A stretch of 64,000 nucleotides of DNA. Origin: Microbotryum silenes-acaulis (Eukaryota; Basidiomycota; Microbotryomycetes; Microbotryales; Microbotryaceae). The stretch is taken from contig QPFY01000002.1 in assembly GCA_003665825.1 (NCBI GenBank), positions 1,302,001 through 1,366,000 of the forward strand, given 5' to 3'. A program made the position numbers and the translations under genes. The notes under the pieces were generated by a model. That model saw only the letters and a program-made list of their open reading frames with translations. It had not been told where the DNA came from and did no database searches. Positions 1 to 11,484 of the stretch are shown here, piece after piece (within the stretch, counting starts at the first letter, position 1; every line of letters starts with the position of its first letter).

Positions 1-525
1 CAAACGTCCTCCCTCTCCTCCTCCCTCGGTGCCCCCGCCCAACGCTTGAACCGACAACCGTCCCTGGTTCCCGAAAACCCCTTCGCGATCAACATGGCCC
101 CCTCCCCCTCCTCCGACGGTTCAGGAAGATGGACGACGAACAACCCACCTGGCTACGATTTGAGGACCAATCGCGCCTTGGACGAACACGATAGGTTCGG
201 AGGCATCAATTCGAGTTTGGATGGGTTCTTGGCGCAAGGGCAGGCCGTGATGGGTAATTTGGCGAATCAGAGGGATTTATTGAAAGGTAAGTCCTCAAGC
301 ATATCTTCCTATGGCTGTAAACAGAGGCCCTGACTTGCCGAACCCCCTCCTCAACTTATAAAAGGCACCCAACGACGTCTTCTCTCCGCGGCCAACACCT
401 TGGGTCTCTCGAGGGAAACCATCACCTTCATCGAACGGCGGACCAAAGCAGATTATTACATCCTCGTGGGAGGCGGCGCGTTCACGCTCGTATGTTTTTA
501 TTTCATCTTGAAATACTTTGGCTGA
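1..525 (+). CDS. BOS1: Golgi/ER v-SNARE Bos1 (membrin/GOSR2 type), 3' part
   Basis: This is the C-terminal part of a SNARE that acts in ER-Golgi vesicle fusion with Sed5, Bet1 and Sec22. The reading frame is open from base 1, so the N-terminus lies outside the window. Exons are 1..286 and 365..525, with a GTAAGT donor and a phase-1 junction. After a low-complexity stretch comes the Qb-SNARE helix, which includes QGQAVMGNLANQRDLLKG and, across the intron, LLSAANTLGLSRETI. The helix is followed by IERRTKADYYILVGGG and a single C-terminal membrane anchor ending in FILKYFG. The helix-linker-anchor order and the ERR-x-K-D motif are typical of Bos1/membrin. No retrieval or lipidation signal follows the anchor. 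The alternative, the related Qb-SNARE Gos1, fits the linker less well. Confidence 0.88.
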
Positions 526-1503
526 ACGAAGGGGAAGTGGAGGGGGGAGAACGGGGAGGGGTGGCCTATATTGTTCGAGTGATGTGGGGCGGTTGGGACG
601 GTTTCGACGTCCTTCTTTTCTTTTGGTGTAATGTTTTCTTACTACCTTCAACTTTCACGCTGTATTTCACTTTTGATTCACTTGCTTTTCCTTACACCTC
701 CTTCCGTGGAGCGCGATCATCGTTAGCTGAAAAAAGCTGTCTTCGAACCGAAACTATTTGCAACAGATTTCCCACGAGGGAGGTGGATAAGCTACAACAA
801 AAGGCAAAGATGTGATGGGAGGGGGAGGGGGGGAGCTGTTTGCCGTTCAATGACGAAAGAAAAAAGGGGTTGAAGTAATACAAGTGACGCGATCACGGTT
901 GAGCTGCGGGATGCTACGACGTCTACTTTTGGTGAGAACCGAACCTCCGTTGACGAGATCGAGGACCGGAAACCCTTCAATCCCGATCAGTCAGCACCCC
1001 AAACACCGCCCCCAATCCCGACCCATCCTCGACACGCTCCACCCAAGCAACCCACATCTCATCATCGATGAATGCCCCACCTCAACGCGCGATAAGCTTT
1101 TGTCCCGTCTCCACCACTTTCAGCCCAAGAACAATCAGAGCTCATCAAAACCACAAACACCCTTTTGAAGGCCTCTTGCGAGGTTTCCAGAGGCGAGCAG
1201 GAGAGACATTGAAAGGATGGAGAAAAGAGGGAGACGGAAGGAAAAACCAACAGCGATGTGAGGGGAAGCGATCATCGAGACAGATGCGATGCTCGAGTGG
1301 AGTCGTTGGGAGAAGGCACAAAGAGGGAGAGTGTGTAGGGCAAGACCGACCGGAAATAGGGGGGACGATGTGATGCGATGATCGGAGGAAGGGTTCAAAG
1401 ACGAAGAGCGGCGCTATCCTGGACGAAGCGAAATGCGCACGATGAAAAGATCGAAAGTCGAAAGCACCGTCAGGTTGAATAGGAAGTCACGGGTCACGGG
1501 CGC
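526..1503. other. Intergenic, BOS1 3' side to HAC1 3' side
   Basis: This gap lies between two convergent genes and should hold both 3' UTRs. Several overlapping ORFs of 60-100 codons occur on both strands, but none shows a domain, a plausible splice structure or a better frame than its neighbours. I see no gene in it. Confidence 0.5.
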
Positions 1504-2955
1504 TTAGTAAACGGCTGGTAGCTGGACCTCGTTCTGGTCGACGACGTAAGAGAACATGTCGTCCGACTGCGCCTGGCCGATGAAATCATCAAGGAGCGAA
1601 CTCGGCGAGAGCGGATGAGCAGCGAGCTCGATCGAGGTTGCATCATCCTCGACGGCGTTCGTGTTGAGCCACGCGTCAAAGTCGAAAAGATCGTTGCTGC
1701 CAGCAACTGAGGCGACGGGGTCGAGGCTCGCAGCCCAGTTGGTCCAGGCGCGGTTGAGGGTCGCGCCATCGACGGCGAGGGGGGAAGACGCGGCCGAATC
1801 GTAATCGCCGACAAGATCTCGTGCAAGCTCGGGTTCGGGTTGGCCTTGAGCTGAAGGCGACGCATGCGGTGCAACTGACGTGAGGGAGGCTCGGTCGAGG
1901 GAGACGGTTTCGACAACCTCCGCGGCAGGGAGGAAGCTTCTCGTGCGGAGAGGCTAAGGTTGTCTACTAACGACTCGTCTTTCGCGAGGTCCAATACGTC
2001 CATCGCATCGGTGGCGAGGCCATGATTGCTGCTGGCGGCCGGGTCCGAGACCGTTGACTCGACACGTGGCAGTTCGGGGAGGTCGTCCAGTGCGAGGGAA
2101 AATGGCAACGGGATCAATGACGGCGAGGGTAGTGTCGAGAGCAACAAGGGGGGCGATGTCGTCGGGAGAGAGGTAGGTGCGACAGGAGGTGCGCCCGAAG
2201 TGGACGATGAAGGCGAGGCGAGGAGGCCCTCGAGGCGCAGGAACTTGGCCTCGAGTGCGCCTAACCGACCCTTGAGGGCGGCACTTTGCCGCCGTTCGGT
2301 CTCGAGTTCACTCTTGAGTGTTTCGTTCTCGTCGGCGAGGTGTTGCGAGTCGGCTGGGGTGATGGACCGCCCGCGCGACGGACTCGAGGTGGCCGAACCT
2401 GACAGGGCCTGAGCGAGCTGGCGTTCGAGGTGCTCGATCTTGGACTCTAGACTCTCTTGATGTACGCGCTTCCGATCTCGGGATGCTTGAGCGGCAACTG
2501 AGGTAAATCAAAGGGAACAATGGTCAGCACATGCGCTGACGACAATTTCTGTGGCTAGTAATCGAGCTGAGACAGGTGAGACAAGCGGGCTCGGGCTCGG
2601 GCAGGGACATGTTGCCCGGTCGTGGTGGCGGCGAACGGCGGCGGCTGCTGGCCAATTATGACTCGCGCGCGTGCGTGCATCGCACCGCCCCACCGCCCGC
2701 CCATTGTCCCGAGCGCCAGAGACCGGTTCGGCCTCGCGTTCGCCCGTTGGCACGTGGGATGTGCATGAACTTACTCCTATTCCGCTCCATCCTCAGTTCC
2801 TTCTTGGCAATCTTATCACTGACTTTGGTACCCGTCGCTCGCTTCTTGGTCGCCGGTGTCGGTTCAGACGAGGACGAGGACGACTCGGACGAACAGACGG
2901 AACTGGCGCGTTTCCGGGACGAGCGCGTGGAGGCAGGGGAAGGTGCGGGGGCCAT
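1504..2955 (-). CDS. HAC1: bZIP transcription factor of the HAC1/XBP1 type (unfolded protein response)
   Basis: This is the likely transcriptional activator of the unfolded protein response, acting in the nucleus downstream of the ER sensor IRE1. Exons are 2955..2775, 2497..1946 and 1925..1504 (384 aa). The first junction is a normal GTAAGT/CAG intron that splits the basic region. The joined basic region reads RMERNRIAAQASRDRKR, with the N-x7-R bZIP signature, and is very close to the XBP1 basic region. A leucine-heptad coiled coil follows (residues about 75-160). Exons 2 and 3 are in different frames and are joined by a predicted 20-nt IRE1-type intron, not by a spliceosomal one. The spliced C-terminus is acidic and aromatic (NDLFDFDAW, DDMFSYVVD), as expected of an activation domain. 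Without this splice the frame runs on to base 1494 with an Arg/Ser/Pro-rich tail. Basidiomycete orthologues are called CIB1 or HXL1. Confidence 0.85.
1926..1945 (-). other. Predicted IRE1-dependent unconventional intron (20 nt) in the HAC1-like mRNA
   Basis: On the sense strand two hairpins sit one base apart. The 3' one (1933..1917) has a perfect 5-bp stem, CCTCC/GGAGG, around the 7-nt loop CTGCCGC, which fits the IRE1 consensus CNG|CNGN exactly. The 5' one (1955..1935) has a 7-nt loop, CCGCACG, on a stem of 3 bp, one C-A mismatch and 3 bp; its sixth loop base is C where G is usual. Cutting both after the third loop base removes 20 nt. This switches the frame from the bZIP frame to the acidic C-terminal frame, just after an in-frame TAG (1956..1954) of the second frame. 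The ends lack GT and AG. Filamentous ascomycete hacA introns are also 20 nt (established knowledge). Confidence 0.75.
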
Positions 2956-3796
2956 GGCGGTCGCTTGGTGCTGGGTGCTGAGAGTGGGTGCAACTACAGA
3001 GGATGAATATGGAGGGTCGACCCTTTCAATCGGTGATGCGATAAGGTGTTGATGGGGATGAAAAGAGGTCGACCCTGTGCTGTAGTGCGTTGGCAGAGTG
3101 GTCGCAGGTGCCGAGTCGCGCAGAGAACGGTGTGGAATGAAAGAGAAAGCGCCAAAGGCCCACGCTCGCCCGGGTCACTCACGGCCTCCCTTTTCGCGCC
3201 AAAGCCTCAATTACGACAGCTACATCGCCCTCACCGAGTTTTGACATTGTGGCCCGGGAACTTTCTTACCTAAACACTGTCTTTCGGTGTTCATTCTAAG
3301 CCAAACATTTTTGAGGGGCTGTCGGGCGGCGACACGTGGCAAGACTTGGAGGCGGCGGCGATCGCTCGGTCAGCAACGCCGGAGGCGGCGCGGGACCGGC
3401 GCCGAGCCCCCACTGGCAAGAGCAGTACTGGGCAGCGCCAGCAGCAGGCTCGGACGATCGAGTCATTGCTTTGTGAGGCAGTATGTCGGACGTTTTCTCC
3501 GGAGTCAGATGGCCCGTGTTATTTCTACAGCATGACGACCTTGCAAGGACATGAATGGTCACCTCCGACTACACCAGCGCGGCCGCTCGGCCGCTGCAGT
3601 GCAGTGGTCCAGCTCTCGACCTAGTACTAGGCCACCGAGTCCCCATTGAATCAGCGCCACGTGCAATTGCAATACTGAACGATAAATGCAAATAAGAACA
3701 GGGGTGTCTTATTATTTTTCTCATTCCGTGACTCTCAAGCGGCCCTGTGATCAGAACAAATATTCGCTTTTGAGCGCACTCTGAGGCTGAACCACA
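2956..3796. other. HAC1 promoter/5' UTR region and phospholipase 3' side
   Basis: No gene is seen. The HAC1-like gene is transcribed leftwards from here, so this stretch should hold its promoter and leader. Two ACGT-core boxes stand out: ACACGTGGC near 3330 and CCACGTGC near 3657. They resemble sites bound by bZIP factors of this family, but their use is unproven. Confidence 0.4.
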
Positions 3797-6563
3797 TCAA
3801 GCGATGATCGCAAAGCCGGCGAGGCCACAAATGACGAGCACGATCATCGAGTTTTGTGCAGGTGTGATCTGCGTCGCAGTAGAGGCCTTTCCACCACCAT
3901 TTGTTCCTGACGATCCAGTGGTGTTGGTGGTTGATTCGGTCGTTGCCGGTACTCCGCCTCCGGTTGAGTTCGTCAGGTTGGCGAGCGAGGGCGCAATCGT
4001 GCTGTTCCAGCAGTCTGAGCGAGTATGAACAGAAACATCAGCCACCAGGCGTTACGTAGCACCGGACCCTCGTTGAGTGACTTACATCGCTCGAACTGAG
4101 CCGAGCAAGCAGACGATCGGGGCAAGCCAGCCCGTTGACGAGCTCGGTCGATCGTCGCGCACTTGAGGGCCAGGGGCCAGGTGGGATCCACGGTCTGACC
4201 AGCGGTGACGTTTTGGAATCCCTTGAGCGCGTTCGACTTGCTCGCGTCAAGAAATTTGACAGTGTCTTTTAGGTCGTAATTCAAAGTGAAGGTCGATGTG
4301 TTGGTCTGATAGCCCGTGTAACCTTGCGTGTTGTTCGGGACGGGCGAGTTGGGGAGGTAGACTGTGTGTTTTGATTGTGTTGCCCATCAGTCACAAGCTT
4401 ACTAGCTGCATAGAGTTCAGCGTAAATTTGGAATATATCTTCAACGTACTGACGATGGGGTATTCTCCTTGGCCCGTGACGGTGCCGCTCGCGACATCGC
4501 ATCCAAAGAATGTCGGGCGGAGGTTCAGTCCTTGCTGGACGAAATCCATGGCGCCTCCTGGAATTGAGGGGAACGACGTGTAGTTCTCGCCGAACTGCTT
4601 TACGCGCTCCGCCGTGGCAAGAAGCGAGGTGCCGTTGGGCCAGCCGTAGGTCGTGTCGGCACTCGAATCGATCGCAACAATGACATCAACGGCACGAGCC
4701 TTGACCAGCAAGGGATAGAGGGGCACGTTCTCACCCTGTAGTACCATCAATTGATCAGTCATTCTGGTCGTAGATAATTACTCTTTTCGAGGCACAAGCT
4801 CACGTTCTCTCCACCGTCGGTGAGTTGCAGGATGCCATTGCTGGCCGACTCGAACGTAGTTGTGGAGGGGGTGAAGCCGAAGAACGAATTGGGCACGTTG
4901 GAGATGAGAGGCACCGAGAAGTTGGTCGGCTGGATATCAGCGAGATCATTGATCAACGTCGAAATGAGGGACGTGAACGTCGAAGACGAGAATTCGTTCT
5001 GGATCGCGTTGAAAAGGGCGGCCGAGGTACCAATCACGAACCCAGCATTGTCGTAATCATTGACACAGGCCGAACCGTTGATGGGCAAGCTGTTGTTCAA
5101 AAAGGTGCCAAAGTACTCCATCGGGACACGCGCCGACAAGGTCGGATCAAAGGATCCGAACGAGTACGGCGAGAGCTCGAATTGAGTATTGCTCAAAGAG
5201 ATGACCGTCGACGATTTGCCCGAGGTCTGCTGCTCCTCCGAAACACGCGAGGTGGCCACTACGATGGGGTACGGCATCGCGCCATTCTGGAAGTTGGTCG
5301 TCAACTTGATGGATTGGAACAACAGGCCCTGGTCGTTGAGGGTAGAGGTGTTGAAGAACGAGTTGCGTGTTGTTCCTGTATGGCCAATAGGAGTTCAGCT
5401 TGGTGTGACCAGACATCTTGCATTGGTTGAAATTGCCTGACCATTGAAGAAGTGGAGGGAAAGCGCTCGGCCTGTAGCGACATCAAAAGTTAGTGCATGC
5501 TTAGATTGTTGCTCTTCGATCATGTACGAACCCCAAATGTCCACGAGAGAGACGGGGAAGCCCGCATTTGCCTTGGCACGAACGTCGTCGAGGATGACGT
5601 TATAGTAGTCCTTGTTCTCACTGATGCCGAGCAAGCCTCCAGGTGCAAGAATGTCGAGATCGAGTTTCCACCCCGGCGCTCCGTTGAGACCCAGGACCAT
5701 GCTATAGAGATCGGTCGGTCCCAAGTCGTTCAGAGCAATGGAAGAGACGGCCCATGATCCTCCCGAGAGACCACTGAGGTACGAGGAGAGCTGCAGAAGA
5801 GGTCCGGCGTAGGTCGTGTTCCGAGCATCGAGACCAGCGACGGTGCCGACACAGTACTGGCTTGCACGAAGTCCACCACCAGAGCATGCGAGGGAGCTAT
5901 CAAAGTGGGGCAAGTCGAGTTTCCGAGCGTCAGCGCGTCAGCCCTCGCGCTCGTGACTCCGCCCCCACCCGCGGCCGAGGTCGATCGAGGCCGAGCGCCC
6001 AGACGTCGATAGATCGACGGCGGATGTGCAAGCGCCTTGAAGGTCCAAGGATGTTTCATGAAACTCACATCTGCGGCACGGCATTGATTATGGCCGAAGT
6101 GTTGTAACCAGTATCATTGCCATTCCCGAGGTAGCTGGACCATGTCCCACGCAGCACATTGTTCCTCGTGCTCATGTACGCCGCCTCTCGCGGCTCGAGC
6201 GTTTGGTTATTTGAGAGCGGAGAACCGGTGCGGTTCAGTAGAGGCGTGGACGGGCATGAGACGAGACGGGGGGCATCTGTAGATTGAAGGTAAGGCAGAA
6301 AACTGGCTTGAGCTGAGGCTAGCTTCTTCTCGCACAAGAGAAAAGGCGAGTGCGATTTCCCACACGAGAAGAGGTGGGTGCGATCTCGCACATGAGAAGA
6401 GGTGGGTGTAAACTCCTACACGAGCTCATCGAGATCCGTTCGGTCGGCGTGCGACGCGCCGCGGATTGCCTCGAGGTCCTCATTCACTCCTGAACTCACA
6501 TGAGGCTGCCTGTGCCGCAACATACGTGCTGAAGGTGAGCACGAGGTAAGGAATCAACGTCAT
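3797..6563 (-). CDS. PLB1: Phospholipase B / lysophospholipase, secreted and GPI-anchored
   Basis: The enzyme hydrolyses acyl esters of phospholipids and lysophospholipids at the cell surface or outside the cell. Eight exons (6563..6500, 6276..6069, 5896..5532, 5471..5442, 5375..4804, 4735..4450, 4361..4086, 4014..3797) give 672 aa, the usual family length. Residues 1-20 form a signal peptide (MTLIPYLVLTFSTYVAAQAA). The oxyanion motif SGGGLR (about 96) and the lipase motif GLSGGSW, with nucleophile Ser about 135, are present. The catalytic Asp sits in LTDGGEN (about 409). Many N-x-S/T sites and FERYCWNSTIAP follow. The C-terminus is a Ser/Thr/Gly-rich stalk and the hydrophobic tail MIVLVICGLAGFAIIA, a GPI signal. 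Exon 4 is only 30 nt; it is supported by a CTAAC branch site and restores the family motif VDIWGRALS. The start lies about 200 bp from a Helitron. Confidence 0.92.
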
Positions 6564-6851
6564 GGCTGTCGGGTATCTCGTCCACTCTCGTTCACACGTG
6601 CGTTGACTTGTCCACTCGTGCAGAGAAATTGAAGGTGAGAGAGAAGGAACATCGTTTAAGCTTGGCATCACCGCCGCACCCTCGGCCTCAAGTCGACCGG
6701 ACACTTCAGCACGTGCTGCTCGCAGGGCAAGGTGCGGCTACCTCCCCCTCCCCAGCCCAATCTCGAGTATCGGCAGCTTCTTGAAGGCTCGGATAGCGGT
6801 CAGTTGCTCCGTCCAACAACATCTGTCTGCAGTAGGCCCACATGCTGAACT

Positions 6852-9800
6852 GTGCGACCCATCTTCACAGAAGCTAAAGCGTTCCGCGAGAACGCCCGGT
6901 CGTACAACAACGCGTTGTCATTTACTTCGCTCGCTGCCCACTGGGACAAAACTCAAGTGGGCACTCTAGGACCTCCCGTGTTTCGCGTGTTCGGTCGCCT
7001 CTATCATCGACTCGGTGCCCTGATCCCTGCCATGAATCAACGCCCAGCCTTTGCTCAGACATGGCCCATCGACCCGGCCGAGGCCACCGACACTCGACTT
7101 GGACCCGACGGCGCAGACAGTCGCATACAAAGATCAACATTGGCCAAGCTCGAGTCCATGTTGCGCACCGGCAATCGCTTTGTGAGGGAGTTCGCATCGG
7201 CCAAAGCTCGCGCCGGTTGGGATACGGCCAAAGAGTGGATCCTGCGCCTCTGCCTCCCGCCAGGCAGAGACCGACGCACCCACAACCTTCCTACGTCAAG
7301 CACGGAAATGGCGATGCTTATCTGCGATTCCGACACCAACACGGGAGATCGTGGACCTCAAGACCTTATTCTCCAGGTGCACGGTGATCGATGTCCCGAT
7401 GGTCGGCCCAAGTACCAAATCGTTAGCTCGCTCCATCCGTCTGCGATGCCTCTCCGGTACCCACTACTCTTCCCCGCGGGGGAAGATGGCTTCCACCCCA
7501 ACATTCCTCTTTGCGGTTTCAACCAAGCTGGGCCGCCCATCGCCAGAAACCGAGAGCAGATCGACAATGGTGTCCAATTGCGCGAGCTACTTGCCGGTCT
7601 CGGTCCGTATGAAGGAGACGAAGAGGAGGACGATGAGGATGAAGACAGCGAAGAAGGGGACGAAGATAATGGTGATGGTGAACGTAAGCGTCTCCGGCTC
7701 TTTCTCACATGTTCCTTTCTGTTGAGACGCGAGCACAGGCTGACATAAATTGTTCGAAATCCTAGGACGAAGATCAAGCAAGAGGGGTCGAGGTGGATCA
7801 ACCCGAGTTTCGCGTTCCCAATTATTTGCATATTACTTGCACGAACGCGACGACTACTTCTCGATTCCGCATGCCACCCAGCGTCTCTTCCTCGAGTTCG
7901 TGATCGACGGATACTCCCAAGTCGAGACCGATCGACTCAACTACATCCGGTTGCATCAAGAAAGTCTCCGCCTCACCACGGCCCAAGGCATCACCGACGC
8001 TGTTGCCAACGGCCTGACCGGTGATTTTGGGCTCGACGTTCAAGAATAGCCCGCGCGAGATCACGCAGCGTTACCAAGATGCGATGGCTTGCGTCGTCAA
8101 ATATGGAAAGCCTTCGCTGTTCATCACGGTGACGTGCAACCCCGAATGGCCGGAAATCAAGGCTGCACTGGGGCCGAACGACAAAGCATGCAACCGTCCG
8201 GATCTCATTGCACGAGTGTTTGAAGCCAACCTGAACCGACTCTGCGACGATATTTTTGGCAACAAGCAACGTGCAGGCTGTTTCGGCGTCGTTCTGACGC
8301 ATACACATGTGATTGAGTACCAGAAGCGGGGCCTGCCACATGCCCATATCCTCATCACCCTCGCGCCGGACGATCATCCTTTGTCGACGGAAGCGATCGA
8401 CAAGATGATTTCAGCCGAGATACCCGATCCTTCGCGCTATCCTGATCTCCACGAGACCGTCACAAAGCACATGCTGCATGGCAAGTGTGGCGGAAACTCG
8501 ACTCAGCCCTGCATGGAGAAGGACAAGTACGGTAACCCGAGGTGCAAGCGCCATTTTCCTCGCGAACAGAACCCCCACACCCGCATGCACCCTGAGGGCT
8601 ACCCGTTGTATCACCGACGCTTTCGCCACGCCGTTGTCAAGGGGGGTGTCATCTACAACGATGGTGACTGCGTGCCGTACTCGCCTTATCTCTCCGCCAA
8701 GTACAACGCGCATATCAATGTGGAGGCTGTGACAACGATCGGCGCGATCAAGTACCTCTTCAAGTATGTGTAGAAAGGTCCGGATCGAGCTGTGGCGCGT
8801 GTTGAGCATGCAGCGAACTGTGAAGGGGCCCGCGAGGAGGAACCGGTTCGAGATGAGATCAACGAGTTCGTCGAAGGTCGCTACATCAGTGCTCCAGAAG
8901 CGGTCCACCGCCTATTCGGATTCTCGGTCGGTAGAGTGTGGCCGCCCGTCAATCGACTACCGGTCCATCTGGAGAATCAACAATCTGTGCAGATCAATCC
9001 AAATGAACCGCTGCCCCTCGACACTTCGCCCACTCGCTCCAAACTGACCGGCTTCTTCGACCTGTGCGCCGCAGCTCCCGACGGTGAGCTCACTACCACG
9101 TTGCTCTACACGAATGTGCCGCGCTATTACTCCTGGAATAAGGAGAAGTTGCGCTGGAAACGCCGAGTCCATGATCGCAATGTCATTGGACGAATCTACA
9201 CCGTCCCACTGCGTAGTGGGGAACGCTTTTACCTCAGACTGCTCCTCGAGGTCGTCATGGGCCCGACATCGTTTGCGGACCTGCTCATGTTCGAAGACGT
9301 CGTGTATCCTTCCTATCGCGCCGCTTGCGCCGCTCGCGGACTTCTCGCCGACGATGGCGAGCATCACATCTGTCTCAGGGAAGCTGCACAGATTGAAACC
9401 GGTGACCAACTACGCCGATTATTCGTGTTCATGCTCATCCATGCGACGGTTGCCAACCCGCCAGCTTTGCTGGATCGTCACTTTGCTTCTCTTAGCGACG
9501 ATGCCCGTTATCACATCGAACGTTATGAAGACGTGCCCGTCAACGATCAAACCATCCGCCTATGGACCCTCAACAAGATTCGTCTCCTCCTTGCGGCGAA
9601 CGATCGAACTTTGGCCTTCTTTGATCTTCCCGAGCTGACCGAGGACGAAGTGCGGCTGTTTGATCGTCTCGAGGAACGGCTTCCCCGTTTTGATCGCCAG
9701 CAATGCGCGCAAGATGCCGAAGCGGCGCATGCCCGTCTGAACCACGACCAACGAATTGCATTTGACGAGTTTCTTCGCGCGGTCGAGCTCGATGTCGTCG

Positions 9801-11411
9801 ATCAGATACGCGACAACAACCTTGGGCGGCAGCATGTGTTTTTCCTGCTTGCACCTGGGGGTACTGGCAAGACTTTTGTGGAGAATGCCCTTCTCGATAC
9901 TGTGCGAGCTCGAGGCGACCAAGCGATTGCGGTGGCGTCGTCCGGAGTGGCGGCGTTGCTTCTCAAGGGAGGACACACGGCGCATTCGACTTTTCGAATC
10001 CCACTCGACACCTTGCCAACCTCGACGTGTCCAGTCGACAGGGAGAGTGATCTCGCGCTGATGCTGCATACCACCAAGCTCATCATTTGGGATGAAGCAC
10101 CAATGGCGCATCGATTCGCGGTGGAAGCGCTCGACCGTTTACTGCGTGATCTCCGAGAGACCGAGGAGCTCTTCGGCGGAGTGACAACAATCTTTGCGGG
10201 TCAATTGGGCTCTTCCGCCTCCGCTCTGAACGACGGCATGCTAACGAGGTTTCCAATTCGTAGGGGACTTTCGCCAGTGCCTTCCTGTCGTTCCCAAAGG
10301 AACTCCCGGTCAAATCGTCGATGCATCCCTCATCAAGGCAAACTTCTGGCGCGACGTTCGTATCTTGCGACTTACCGAGAACATGCGTCTCAGCTCGAAC
10401 GCAGATGCGATGGACGAGGCTCAATTGGCTCGAACGCGCGACTTTGCGGAATGGCTACTCACCGTGGGAGATGGAACTGCCAACATGCACCCGTACGACA
10501 AGATTGCAGTACGTTTGGCTCCCCTCTTTGACCCAACCAACCGACACCAAGACCCCTTCCATTCGTTTCGCAGCTGCCTGATTACCTGCTGCTTCCGGAC
10601 GGTCAAAGAACGGCCGAAGGGTTGATCAACTTTGTCTACCCCGATTTAAGGACCGTGAACAAGAACGCCCTCGACGACCTGATTCAGCTGTTCTCACGTC
10701 AGGCAATCCTAGCTCCGCATAACGCAGCGGTCGATCGCATCAATGCCAAGCTGCTTGAAGAGTTCGATGGCGACTACATCGAGTATCGCAGCGCAGACGA
10801 GGTCGTCGAGGCAGGCGAAACTGGGGGTGGAATGGCGCCTGAACTGATTTCGCCAGAGTATCTACATTCAATCAACCCATCCAACTCCCCGCGCATCGCT
10901 TGCGTCTCAAGGAAGGATCCCCGTCGTTCTTCTGCGCAATTTGGACCCAGACGCGGGCCTCTGCAACGGTACCCGCCTGATCGTGTCGCACGCAAGATCG
11001 CGAGTCATTCAAGCCATCATCTTGACCGGAGATCGAGCGTGCACCACGGTCTTCATCCCTCGCGTGCGACTTGAGACAAATGCGACTAGCAGTCGCCAAC
11101 TTGGTTTCACTATGCGCCGGCTCCAATTCCCGCTTCGCGTTGCCTTGGCCATGACGATCAACAAAGCCCAAGGTCAATCACTCGATCGTGTTGGCGTCGA
11201 TCTCTCCCTACATCCCGTCTTCACTCATGGGCAGCTGTATGTGGCATTGTCTCGAGCCATGAGTGTTGATCGAATCAAGGTGCTACTGCCCTCTCGCGAC
11301 CCCGCCGATGATGACGACGACCTACAAGCCGTTGATCGAGCGGCAGCCGCAGCCACCGCGACCCCAAACCCAGTATTCCGCTCTGTTCTCAGGGCAATGA
11401 ATGGAGAATAG
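6852..11411 (+). pseudogene. Helitron Rep-helicase, broken
   Basis: The protein nicked and unwound DNA for rolling-circle transposition. Pieces in order are an N-terminal Helitron_like_N region (FRENARSYNNALSFTSL), the Rep region with HUH motif GLPHAHIL, the catalytic tyrosine pair in KYLFKYV, and a PIF1-like helicase. The helicase shows Walker A PGGTGKT, Walker B IIWDEAPM, and motifs V/VI MTINKAQGQS and QLYVALSRA. Three intron-like breaks restore family sequence: 7684..7765, 10198..10264 and one near 10510..10571. The damage is a frameshift near 8015-8021, a TAG at 8771 two residues after the second catalytic tyrosine (family pattern KYVYKG), and two frameshifts near 10890 and 10918. The zinc-finger N-terminus is missing or too degraded to read. 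The copy cannot make a full protein. Confidence 0.88.
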
Positions 11412-11484
11412 TTTTGATGCTGTCCTTTGTATTGTGTGTTTTACCTTCACTGAGATCACGATTCTGCTATTTAATTTTCATCCT

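Noticed and set aside
884..1168. 94-codon plus-strand ORF in the BOS1-HAC1 gap
   Set aside because: No domain, no clear start context, and overlapping ORFs of similar length exist on the other strand.
3088..3135. Possible tRNA: GTTGGCAGAGTGGTCGCAGG resembles an A box of Leu/Ser tRNA
   Set aside because: No B box (GGTTCGANTCC) lies downstream at a usable distance and no cloverleaf folds.
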